DNA of 46,009 nucleotides, taken from a virus. How positions within the stretch are numbered: position 1 is the first letter of the stretch; each line of letters begins with the position of its first letter. A program made the position numbers and the translations under genes. Under the pieces are notes generated by a model that was not told the origin of the DNA, searched no databases, and saw only the letters and a list, made by a program, of their open reading frames with translations. Of the stretch, positions 22,934-30,836 are shown piece by piece. The stretch lies in the IMG/VR virus record IMGVR_UViG_3300024339_000032, positions 1 to 46,009 of that record. One strand, given 5' to 3'.

Positions 22934-23589
22934 TACACCATACTCATTGCAACGTGATATGTAGCATCTCGATTGACATTAGACCATTTAGAAATACCAT
23001 CTCGACATACTTGTATATTATAACTTCCTGGAAGAAGTTTAATATGATAAGTTTTAATACTAGCTTGAAAAACACCACCAGAATATTCTCCGAGTTCAAT
23101 TGTAAAAGAATTAGATCCAGAGGTTTTAATATCAGCAGCTTGCATCACAATTTTACCATCTCCTCCTTTAATCACTATATCCTCAACTCCTAAAACACTT
23201 GATGCTTTTAGAAGAGTGTAGATTGATTCTTCTTTAAGATTAAACTCTACATCTAATGATGGTAGTTTAATATCTTTTTCCGGAGGAGAAATAACTATAC
23301 TTGGATCAGTATAATAGAATACACAGTTATTATTACCTTCTGATATAATTACATTAGTATCATTAAATGTTAATTCAGGATCATCAAACAAGTTAATTGC
23401 TCCTAAGAAACTATTCAAATCATATATAGCACAATCAACTGGGAATGTCTCATCAATCGCGATAGAAGCTAATATATTTTTTTCAGCTGATATTGTATTA
23501 AGTCTACTCTCCCCTGTTTTAAAAATAATACTTTGATTAATGGAAGAAACGTTCTTAATAGCTTCTTGGGTTGTTTTACATAGTTTCAT
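22933..23589 (-). CDS. 45: Sliding clamp gp45
   Basis: The protein has 218 residues (T4: 228), beginning MKLCKTTQEAIKNVSSINQSIIFKTG, which fits the T4 clamp. Other clamp-like features are VDCAIYDLNSFLGAINLF and the repeating beta pattern of a PCNA-like fold. The trimeric ring tethers gp43 and, in T4, also activates late transcription with gp33 and gp55, so it links replication to the late promoters seen here. GAGGATTTTAAT precedes ATG 23589 and an early promoter lies at 23623-23651. Confidence 0.95.
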   Translation of the reverse strand: MKLCKTTQEAIKNVSSINQSIIFKTGESRLNTISAEKNILASIAIDETFPVDCAIYDLNSFLGAINLFDDPELTFNDTNVIISEGNNNCVFYYTDPSIVISPPEKDIKLPSLDVEFNLKEESIYTLLKASSVLGVEDIVIKGGDGKIVMQAADIKTSGSNSFTIELGEYSGGVFQASIKTYHIKLLPGSYNIQVCRDGISKWSNVNRDATYHVAMSMV

Positions 23590-23622
23590 ATTAAAATCCT
23601 CATTAGTTATATTATATTATTA

Positions 23623-23651
23623 ATCATACAGCACATTACTATATATGTTAA
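23623..23651 (-). promoter_or_regulatory. Early promoter of gp45 operon
   Basis: The minus strand reads TTAACA (23651-23646), 17 nt, TATGAT (23628-23623), about 34 nt before the gp45 ATG. Confidence 0.75.
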
Positions 23652-23670
23652 CTGTTATTTTACATTAAAA

Positions 23671-25329
23671 TCACAACATCGTTTCAGTTAAAACAGAAAA
23701 TTGACCATCTTTTGTCACGTTGATATTTCTATTAAAATTACCTGCCATATCATCTTTATGAGATATAACAAATATATGTGATTTATCTTGCTCTCTGATA
23801 ATATTTAAAAAATGCTCAACTCCAGTACTATCCATAGACTTATCAAGAGTCTCGTCTAATATTAATATATTAGTATTTGCGCTGTTTTTAACTCGTGCAA
23901 GTTCTCTAAATGAAAATAGAATAGCAAGATCAACTCTCAGCTTTTCTCCTTCACTAAAATTATTATAACCTGAAATTATTCTGCCATTCTGTGTTATAGT
24001 CTCGTTAAACGTCTCATCTAAATTCAATATCACATTAAATTCAAATACTTGTAAATATTTGTTAATTATACCATTAAGTACAGGAAGATACTTTTTAATG
24101 ATTCTAGTCTTAATTCCTGAATCTTTTAACATAATCTCAATAACACTTAAATGATTAGCAGTTTTATTATATTTACTCAATGATCTCCTAAACAATTTTA
24201 ACTCATCTTCCTTTAACTTAACATCCTCTTTAAGCTTAGAGTCATCTGTAATAGCATCTGATTCTTTTAACATCGTTATCAATGATAACTTCTGATCAAT
24301 AATAGTCTCATTTTCAGATAACTTTTTCATATTCAACTCCATGACACTTAACATATCATTCATAGAATCAAGCACATCAACCATCTCAACTTTCCCCTCC
24401 TCTAACCTATCGATAACACTTTCACTACCAGATATATAACTATTTTTAAATGATTCACTTATAGACTGGGTGCATGTAGGACAAGTTCCATTAGCGTTAT
24501 TAATAATTTTAATCATACTTTTATTTGATTTTATCCGTGCATCCACATCACTTTTAATGGATGTTAATTTCCGAATTTTACCTTTGATATCTGACGTATC
24601 AATTGAACTCAACTCTTTATTCTCGTTGTTGAGTTTTTTAATATCAGCATCAATTTTATTAATTTCTTCATCTAGCTTCTGTAATGACACAGATCGTTTC
24701 ACATCATTATCATTAATATGTTTACGATTAACATCAACTTCTCTTTCTAATATATCATAATCATGTTGAGTAGATTTTACACTATCTTTTACAATACGGA
24801 CATGTTCTTTTAACGTAACATTCATACTAGAGAATATTTCTATATCAAGAAGCTGTTCAATAACCTTTCTTCTATCATTAGATGATAACTGCATAAATGG
24901 GATATAATTACCTGAGCCTAAGACAACAATCTGTCTAAAACTCTTTTCATTCATACCAAGAACACTCTCTAACCAATCCTGTTGATCACGAACAGCAGCA
25001 TCTTTATTACGAGGTTTTCCATCAACCGTGATATCAAACTTAGTAGGTTTCATTCCTCTCCGCACGATATAATTACGATCATTTACATCAAACACAATTT
25101 CAACTTCAGCTGCTTTGTTATTAATACGATTAATCAAATCAATGTTATTAATCTTTCTAAACGCTTTACCATATAAACCATAACACAATGTATCCAATAA
25201 ACTTGATGATTTACCACAACCATTAGCTCCCGTTATTAGAGAAGTTCCGCATACATCTAATTCTATGGTAGTTGGAATATTGCCATACGATAATACATTT
25301 TTGAATGTTATACTCTTAAACTTAATCAC
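23671..25329 (-). CDS. 46: Recombination nuclease ATPase subunit gp46 (Rad50-like)
   Basis: The protein has 552 residues (T4: 560). Walker A is GANGCGKSS (34-42), a long coiled coil runs from about 170 to 400 with a zinc-hook CPTC at 283-286, the ABC signature is NFSEGEKLRVDLAI and Walker B NILILDETLD. With gp47 it resects DNA ends for recombination-dependent replication and, in T4, helps degrade host DNA. The start overlaps the gp47 stop by 4 nt (ATGA). After its stop there is about 80 nt with the gp45 promoter. Confidence 0.97.
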   Translation of the reverse strand: MIKFKSITFKNVLSYGNIPTTIELDVCGTSLITGANGCGKSSSLLDTLCYGLYGKAFRKINNIDLINRINNKAAEVEIVFDVNDRNYIVRRGMKPTKFDITVDGKPRNKDAAVRDQQDWLESVLGMNEKSFRQIVVLGSGNYIPFMQLSSNDRRKVIEQLLDIEIFSSMNVTLKEHVRIVKDSVKSTQHDYDILEREVDVNRKHINDNDVKRSVSLQKLDEEINKIDADIKKLNNENKELSSIDTSDIKGKIRKLTSIKSDVDARIKSNKSMIKIINNANGTCPTCTQSISESFKNSYISGSESVIDRLEEGKVEMVDVLDSMNDMLSVMELNMKKLSENETIIDQKLSLITMLKESDAITDDSKLKEDVKLKEDELKLFRRSLSKYNKTANHLSVIEIMLKDSGIKTRIIKKYLPVLNGIINKYLQVFEFNVILNLDETFNETITQNGRIISGYNNFSEGEKLRVDLAILFSFRELARVKNSANTNILILDETLDKSMDSTGVEHFLNIIREQDKSHIFVISHKDDMAGNFNRNINVTKDGQFSVLTETML

Positions 25330-26333
25330 GTCATAGCCTCTTTATACATTTTAGACAACAACCTCTTAATGGATTTTTTATCTGCAATAGTATGTATATC
25401 AGATTCTAATCTATCAACCCATCCCAACAAATACTTTTCTGTGTCTATCACTTCAAAATCAGCTACATCTACACTTATTACATCATCAGGTAACACTTCA
25501 ATGATCTTAACATCAATCGATTGATCTATCAATTTATATGTAAGTAATTCAAAAGAGCTGTAATTCTCTCTTCTCTCTACAATAAGTTTTACTATTTTAT
25601 CTTTAGGAAGATATTCTAATCCATTATTATATAAACATTGAGCATATATTGTATGAAGATTATCTATATAATCATGTTCTTGTGTTTCTGTATCATATAC
25701 TACAAAACCTCGAGGATCATCATAATCAGCCCAAGTCATTTCATACGGAGCCCCTATATAATACACGTGACCATCATCTGATCTAGTGTGAAAATGTCCT
25801 GAGAATATTTTCTCATATTTGTTTAACGATTCTCTGGATCTAGCTGTGTACTGAGACTTAACACCTTTATTCATATAGAAACCAGCAAGATCAAAATGAC
25901 CTCCTGCAATTCGGTTAGTCGAGTTTTTGATAAACTCCGCAACACTATCTTCATTCTCTGAGTTGATCCACGGAATTAAATCAATCCCCATCCACTCTTG
26001 TGGTACATCTACTATCATATCTTTATCAATTAATAATGATGGGGAATTAACTGATAATGTATCCCTAAAGAATGTATCATGATTGCCTATAATAAATTTA
26101 CACTCATACCCACCCAACTTAGAAAAGAACATATCACGAGCTCGTTTCACAGCAGCTATATGGATACTTCTTCGATTATCAAAAAGATCTCCAAGATGAA
26201 GTATATGAGTTATTTTATGCTCTTCAAGATATGGGAAGAATAATTGTTCATAGAAACGTTGAAAATGATCTGAGAAAATATCAGAACCTTTTTTAAACCC
26301 AAAATGTGAATCAGTTAGAATTGCTATCTTCAA
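25326..26333 (-). CDS. 47: Recombination nuclease subunit gp47 (Mre11-like)
   Basis: The protein has 335 residues (T4: 339). Metallophosphoesterase motifs are all present: DSHFGF, HLGDLFDNRR, IIGNHDTFF, GGHFD and SGHFHTR. It is the nuclease partner of gp46. The start codon is TTG at 26333, well placed after AAGGAGAAAAT, with no nearby ATG, so it is a true non-ATG start. An early promoter stands at 26363-26391. Confidence 0.97.
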   Translation of the reverse strand: MKIAILTDSHFGFKKGSDIFSDHFQRFYEQLFFPYLEEHKITHILHLGDLFDNRRSIHIAAVKRARDMFFSKLGGYECKFIIGNHDTFFRDTLSVNSPSLLIDKDMIVDVPQEWMGIDLIPWINSENEDSVAEFIKNSTNRIAGGHFDLAGFYMNKGVKSQYTARSRESLNKYEKIFSGHFHTRSDDGHVYYIGAPYEMTWADYDDPRGFVVYDTETQEHDYIDNLHTIYAQCLYNNGLEYLPKDKIVKLIVERRENYSSFELLTYKLIDQSIDVKIIEVLPDDVISVDVADFEVIDTEKYLLGWVDRLESDIHTIADKKSIKRLLSKMYKEAMT

Positions 26334-26362
26334 ATTTTCTCCTTAAATATATTATTAATATG

Positions 26363-26391
26363 ATTATACCACATAAAATGTTATATGTAAT
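26363..26391 (-). promoter_or_regulatory. Early promoter of gp47-gp46
   Basis: The minus strand reads ATTACA (26391-26386), 17 nt ending ATGTGG, TATAAT (26368-26363). The -35 is weak but the -10 and spacer end match the family. Confidence 0.72.
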
Positions 26392-26433
26392 TATTATTTC
26401 TTAGGAGTAAATGAAACCCTAATCAACACCACG

Positions 26434-26568
26434 TTAATCCAACAACACCATCACAGGAACATATCGACTAGAGAAATGATTTTCTTGCATAAGATGAATT
26501 ACTAAACAAGGTAAATGACACGTGTTAACTCTACGATTATTACTCTTCGTGTCTATCCATAGCATCAT
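26434..26568 (-). CDS. Possible 44-residue protein overlapping the gp55 end
   Basis: An ATG at 26568 in the +1 frame of gp55 opens 44 codons (MMLWIDTKSNNRRVNTCHLPC...SSRYVPVMVLLD). Most of it lies in the otherwise empty gap after gp55. The ribosome site is weak (TGAG). The hydrophobic, patterned second half looks more like protein than chance, but length alone gives weak support. Confidence 0.3.
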   Translation of the reverse strand: MMLWIDTKSNNRRVNTCHLPCLVIHLMQENHFSSRYVPVMVLLD

Positions 26569-27082
26569 GCTCAGTATGGAACCGCATATCGTCAGCGTCA
26601 TGAGCATCAAGGTGCATGAACATTGTGTTATCCGTTAATGTATCATACATCTTCGTCTTAATACGGGTATGCTTCTTCTCCTTCTCAATTCGACGAAGAA
26701 ACGCTCTCCACACAGTAATGCTAATGTACGCGTACCCTGAATACTTCTGAGGTGCCTTCTCTTTATCATACTTGTGAATGTATTTTAATACATTTTCAAT
26801 TGCATCCAGTTTCATCTCACTGAGCCATCCCCCAACTCTGTACCCTGAAAAATTCGGTCTATGTGACATCTTCTCAACAATCTTCATCACTGCTTCTGCT
26901 ATATCGTGAGGGACAATAGGTTTATCTAAACCAGCTTCAGCCGCGTCGATGCATTCAGCGGCGTATTGTTCTAATCGGATAGATAGCGCCACATTATTTA
27001 CATAGTGCCCTTTTTCTTTATCTGCTGCTATAGACAACTGACGTTTAGTTAACGGTTTCGCTTCAGATAAATCTTCACTCAT
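26540..27082 (-). CDS. 55: Late sigma factor gp55
   Basis: The protein has 180 residues (T4: 185). The segment SHRPNFSGYRVGGWLSEMKLDAIENVLKYIHKYD and the following AYISITVWRAFLRRIEKEKK align with T4 gp55 ([52 protein letters not shown]). It directs host RNA polymerase to late promoters, here presumably GATAAATA. The C terminus is His/Asp-rich and unlike T4. ATG 27082 follows GAGGATTACATT, with an early promoter at 27112-27140, so it is made before the late phase as expected. Confidence 0.95.
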   Translation of the reverse strand: MSEDLSEAKPLTKRQLSIAADKEKGHYVNNVALSIRLEQYAAECIDAAEAGLDKPIVPHDIAEAVMKIVEKMSHRPNFSGYRVGGWLSEMKLDAIENVLKYIHKYDKEKAPQKYSGYAYISITVWRAFLRRIEKEKKHTRIKTKMYDTLTDNTMFMHLDAHDADDMRFHTEHDAMDRHEE

Positions 27083-27111
27083 AATGTAATCCTCATAGTT
27101 TAATTCTCTTC

Positions 27112-27140
27112 ATTATACCATATATAGATCACTTTGTTAA
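27112..27140 (-). promoter_or_regulatory. Early promoter of gp55
   Basis: The minus strand reads TTAACA (27140-27135), 17 nt ending ATATGG, TATAAT (27117-27112). Confidence 0.82.
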
Positions 27141-27150
27141 CTTCCTAAAG

Positions 27151-27158
27151 GATAAATA
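27151..27158 (+). promoter_or_regulatory. Late promoter of GIY-YIG cassette 4
   Basis: GATAAATA on the plus strand, divergent from the gp55 promoter. Confidence 0.65.
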
Positions 27159-27171
27159 ACTATAGATACAC

Positions 27172-27206
27172 AAAAAGGATTAACGCTGAAACGTTAATCC
27201 CTTTCT
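27172..27206 (+). promoter_or_regulatory. 5' leader hairpin of cassette 4
   Basis: GGATTAACG (27177-27185) pairs perfectly with CGTTAATCC (27192-27200). Compared with cassette 2 (GGATTAATG/CATTAATCC) both arms have changed together (T-A to C-G), which preserves pairing. Confidence 0.78.
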
Positions 27207-27234
27207 AACACAACTAACTTCAAAGGAGTTAATA

Positions 27235-28348
27235 ATGTATACATCTATTTATAGTGGCCTCAACTTTTACGTCTACCTCATTACTGATCTCGATCCTATA
27301 GGAACTGAAAAGTATTATATCGGCTCAGCTACTCGAAAAACATTAAAATAATATAGATCCTGAAGAGGATACTTATTATGGATCATCAACAGTTGAACAT
27401 TTTAACACCCTCCAAAAAACTCGTTCACCTCAATTAGAGCGTGTTATCATTAAAACGTTTTCCTCTAAGAAAGAGTGTCTCGATTATGAAGAGAAGTTAC
27501 AAAGGGAGCACGAAGCTGCTTCCAATCCTTTATTCTACAATCTAGCGTATGCTAACGGGGGACATCTAACGACTGTTGAATCAACATTAAAAATGGTAGA
27601 GACTAGGTCAAATAATATAGATTCAACAACTGGTTTAAATTCGTTTCAAATTGGGAGCATCAAAGCGCAAAAAACGATGTTGAATGATATCGATTTGAAG
27701 ACTGGTTTAAACGTTATTGAGCGAACGGCTATCAAAGTTAATAAAACAAAGTCGATTATAAATCCAACTACTGGATTAAACATTCACCAAAGTGTAGCTA
27801 TCCAAGCTGATAAAACGAAGTTGATTGTAGATTCATCAACTAGGTTAAACATTTACCAAAGTGCTGCCATCAAAGGAGCGAAAACAAAATCAATTGTAGA
27901 TCCATCAACTAATTTAAACATCCATCAAAGTGTAGCGATCAAAGTTAATAAAACGAAGTCAATTATAGACCCATCAACTAGTTTAAACCTCCATCAAAGT
28001 GCTGCCATTAAAGCAACGAAAACTAAAAATGATCCTAACTGGAAAAATACTATCGGAAAAGAGTCTTCACAGAAGCGATTCAAAACTATGTATAACCACC
28101 AACGTTACGGATTTAATAATTTAGGGCAATTTAACACTGCACCAGCATTAGTTAAAGCTATTAAAAGGTGTTACGGATATAGCCCATCCACATCTAGTAT
28201 TCAGATACTCAAGAAAACTAATTTCAAAACAACAATCACAAAAGGATCTTTCGCTAGAAGCCAATTCCTTCAATCATTACCAGAGAACCCTGTAGGTAAA
28301 TCATACTATGATTTGGGATTCTATTACTACGAAGATGTTAAATCTTAA
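27235..28348 (+). pseudogene. Frameshifted GIY-YIG homing endonuclease (cassette 4)
   Basis: ATG 27235 begins MYTSIYSGLNFYVYLITD like the others, but 5 nt are missing in the region matching RKELQENN, and the frame stops at 27349-27351 after 38 codons. The other frame resumes at once (NNIDPEEDTYYGSSTVEHF...) and runs to 28348. The rest is intact: about six repeats of 23-24 residues of a variant type (KTKSIVDPSTNLNIHQSVAIK) and the shared C-terminal module ending DLGFYYYEDV. Active enzyme should not form without frameshifting; an internal start at 27593 would give repeats and DNA-binding end only, a possible DNA-binding product. It lies between gp55 and uvsW and overlaps the uvsW stop by 11 nt. 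Confidence 0.88.
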
Positions 28349-29822
28349 TTCGTTTAACAGTGTAGTCCAACTTTTCTTGATTATAATACTTGACGCGTAA
28401 CTGATAATGATTTAATCCGTAATTTTTATGCTTCTTCCACGACAAATCATCTGCGAGATCATATACTATCGCCTTATCTTTAGTTTCGTGTTTTCTCAAC
28501 AAACGTCCTATGGCTTGAATGGTTCTGATGCGTGATTTCGTGGGATGAGCTAAAATCATTGAATGGAGTTTGTTAATTGATATACCCGTACCTATAACCG
28601 AAATATTTCCAACTATTATAGCATCATCGTGACCCTCTATAGCGTTTCGGATTTCTTCTCGGATATCACCTTTAACCTCTCCTGATATATAATACACTTG
28701 CCTATCAGGAGCCATCTCTGATATCCTTGTGAATAAATCCTCTCCTTGTTTGATGAAATTAAACAGCACTATCGTGTTACCTTTTTGCACACTAGCTAAT
28801 TTGGATATAAAATAGTTGCGATTAGGGTTCATCACAATCCAATCAATTTCTTGTTGATATGTTAATCGTTTACAATCTTGTTTTAGTTCATCGGGATAGT
28901 CTAATAATAAACTTTCTATACGCATATCTGCCACAGTATCACTATCAATTAATTTTCTAGTTGTGGTGGTTATGTGTATGGGGCCGAAGAGACCTTGAAG
29001 TTGCAATTTGGTCGTTTTAGATTCGTCAGCTGATAATGTACCAGTTAATCCGACTTTATTTGGACAGTCTGTTAATTTATTAATGATATTTGTTATCGTA
29101 AGACCTTTTGCTAGATGGGCTTCATCAACCAGAACGCTTTTAAATTGGTTCCAATATATTGTCATAGAAGGATCTTTCAATACTTTTCCCAAGCTCTGCC
29201 AAGTAGCTATATACAATCTTCCAGGCCCATCTTTATTGGTACCACCTTTAATAATGTGGATATCTTCTTCGTTGAATGTATCATCGAGTGCAGAGTAGTC
29301 TAGTATATCAGCTTTCATCTGATTGACTAATGATAAGTTAGGAACGATTAAGAGAATTTTATCTTCGTGGCTATCTAACCAATATCTAATGAGTTGGTAT
29401 ATGATAGATGATTTACCGCTTCCAGTTGGGCTAAGGATAATACCTCTATTATTTTCAATAATAAATTTAATAGCAGTTTCTTGGTAATCGTAAAGGGTTA
29501 TTATATTTTGTTTAATCGATATTGGGTATAATGAATGATCAAAGTCTGATGGACCTTTGAATGTATCTTTTATATCTTCTGAATATTCTAGGTTATTAGT
29601 ATCACAATATTCTACTAGGTTATTATACAGTCCGATTGGGATTGTTCTATCTCGGATATTAAATAAGTGAACAAACCCATCCCATCGACCACTTTTATAA
29701 GCAGGCATAAAACGGTATCCAGAGACGCGGAATTTAAACTCTTCATCAATCTGAAGTAGATCACCTGTATCATCTGATGAGATATAAAGATATACATCAT
29801 CTATTTTTGTTATGTCTATCAT
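28338..29822 (-). CDS. uvsW: DNA/RNA helicase UvsW
   Basis: I start at ATG 29822 (MIDITKIDDVYLYISSDD, 494 residues; T4: 503 or 587 depending on the version), right after GGAGGATATTAGAT at the end of uvsY. SF2 motifs: LSPTGSGKSS (I), VLVDEAHLAKG (II), GLTGTLS (III) and QAIGRLLRKHE (VI). The N terminus (YRFMPAYKSGRWDGFVHLF) matches the UvsW DNA-binding domain. It unwinds branched recombination intermediates and R-loops, switching T4 from origin- to recombination-based replication. It follows uvsY directly, as in T4. Confidence 0.95.
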   Translation of the reverse strand: MIDITKIDDVYLYISSDDTGDLLQIDEEFKFRVSGYRFMPAYKSGRWDGFVHLFNIRDRTIPIGLYNNLVEYCDTNNLEYSEDIKDTFKGPSDFDHSLYPISIKQNIITLYDYQETAIKFIIENNRGIILSPTGSGKSSIIYQLIRYWLDSHEDKILLIVPNLSLVNQMKADILDYSALDDTFNEEDIHIIKGGTNKDGPGRLYIATWQSLGKVLKDPSMTIYWNQFKSVLVDEAHLAKGLTITNIINKLTDCPNKVGLTGTLSADESKTTKLQLQGLFGPIHITTTTRKLIDSDTVADMRIESLLLDYPDELKQDCKRLTYQQEIDWIVMNPNRNYFISKLASVQKGNTIVLFNFIKQGEDLFTRISEMAPDRQVYYISGEVKGDIREEIRNAIEGHDDAIIVGNISVIGTGISINKLHSMILAHPTKSRIRTIQAIGRLLRKHETKDKAIVYDLADDLSWKKHKNYGLNHYQLRVKYYNQEKLDYTVKRIKI

Positions 29823-29824
29823 AT

Positions 29825-30235
29825 CTAATATCCTCCAGCTTGAAATTTCCTCCAATCTATAAAGTTTTTAATCTTATACCCCGACACATTAAGAATAGAG
29901 ATCACATCCTTTAGATAATCAACAATGACTTGTTGTAACTCAAGGATCATCTCAATTTCTTGAAGATCTTCATCTGCATTCAGATACTCTTTGATCTCTG
30001 TCTTCTGTAATGCATATTTGAAATAGGATTCACCATATCCAGCGTAGTAGCTATATCGATCTCTTCTGATAGTATCACGTTCTTGGGTATACTTCTTTAG
30101 TTTGATCTTTTCTTTATTAAGATATCTAAGCCATTTGGAAGATAGTAATGGGATGTTAATTGATACCAGATCAATTTTAGATTGATCGATACAAACGTCT
30201 TTCTCCCCTTCAATTTGATATTCATCTAGATTCAT
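29825..30235 (-). CDS. uvsY: Recombination mediator UvsY
   Basis: The protein has 136 residues (T4: 137). It aligns with T4 UvsY: EGEKDVCIDQSKIDL, LLSSKWLRYLNKEK, DRYSYYAGYGES, LNADEDL and the ending NFIDWRKFQAGG (T4 HIQDMRAFEAGK). UvsY loads UvsX onto gp32-covered ssDNA. No ribosome site is seen, and the early promoter -10 box ends 6 nt before ATG 30235, so a leaderless mRNA is predicted. Confidence 0.95.
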   Translation of the reverse strand: MNLDEYQIEGEKDVCIDQSKIDLVSINIPLLSSKWLRYLNKEKIKLKKYTQERDTIRRDRYSYYAGYGESYFKYALQKTEIKEYLNADEDLQEIEMILELQQVIVDYLKDVISILNVSGYKIKNFIDWRKFQAGGY

Positions 30236-30241
30236 ATCACA

Positions 30242-30270
30242 ATTATACTACATGAAATAGTAAAAGTAAA
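30242..30270 (-). promoter_or_regulatory. Early promoter of uvsY, predicted leaderless
   Basis: The minus strand reads TTTACT (30270-30265), 17 nt ending ATGTAG, TATAAT (30247-30242), TGTGAT, ATG. Spacing to ATG is identical to gp43. Confidence 0.75.
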
Positions 30271-30296
30271 TAAAAAGATAAACTATATTATGAGGT

Positions 30297-30800
30297 TTAA
30301 ACAGCTTCCATATTATATGTAGTGTAACTGAGGCTAACAGATGCTATAAGGGGTTCTCCAACACTCTCTGTACTGAAATCAATAGAACTAATAGTGGTAG
30401 GAAATATGTTATGGAATTTCACAACTCTGATTGAATTGTTTCTATTTGATTTTATATATAGCTGTGCTTCCATTAATTGATTTTGAAGATCCCCTGTACT
30501 CCTTCCGGTATCTGGATTATACAACTCCATGATCCAATTATAAATCTCTTTCCAGTTTTCATACTTCTCATCTACTATAAATGATAACTCTAATGAATCA
30601 AATGTAATCGTAGATCCAGGAAGGTTCCAATCAAGTCCTGGTGTGGGATTATTAATAGAGCTAATACTTATACCAGGAAGATTAACTTCCTTTAAGTGAA
30701 ATGTAACTGAAGGCAGTTTCTGGAAAATTAATCTAAATGAATTTCCGCTTGCGGAATCTAGTTCCTCAGGGTCAAATAATGATTCGTTTGGTTTTCTCAT
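30297..30800 (-). CDS. Tail-tube-fold virion protein
   Basis: The protein has 167 residues. NSFRLIFQKLPSVTFHLKEVNLPGISI, STITFDSLELSFIVDEKYENWKEIYNWI and the ending ASVSLSYTTYNME follow the pattern of gp19/gp54-type tail tube proteins (compare T4 gp54 LDPLVISFRMDSEACNYRAMQDWV). It is not gp19, which is at the right end. It could be a second tube-fold or baseplate component. The late box at 30806-30813 ends 5 nt before ATG 30800, so late, leaderless expression is predicted. It stands alone between replication genes and an amidoligase. Confidence 0.68.
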   Translation of the reverse strand: MRKPNESLFDPEELDSASGNSFRLIFQKLPSVTFHLKEVNLPGISISSINNPTPGLDWNLPGSTITFDSLELSFIVDEKYENWKEIYNWIMELYNPDTGRSTGDLQNQLMEAQLYIKSNRNNSIRVVKFHNIFPTTISSIDFSTESVGEPLIASVSLSYTTYNMEAV

Positions 30801-30805
30801 ATTAG

Positions 30806-30813
30806 TATTTATC
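30806..30813 (-). promoter_or_regulatory. Late promoter, predicted leaderless
   Basis: The minus strand reads GATAAATA-CTAAT-ATG. Confidence 0.75.
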
Positions 30814-30836
30814 GTATCTCGAGATTATTTACATCA

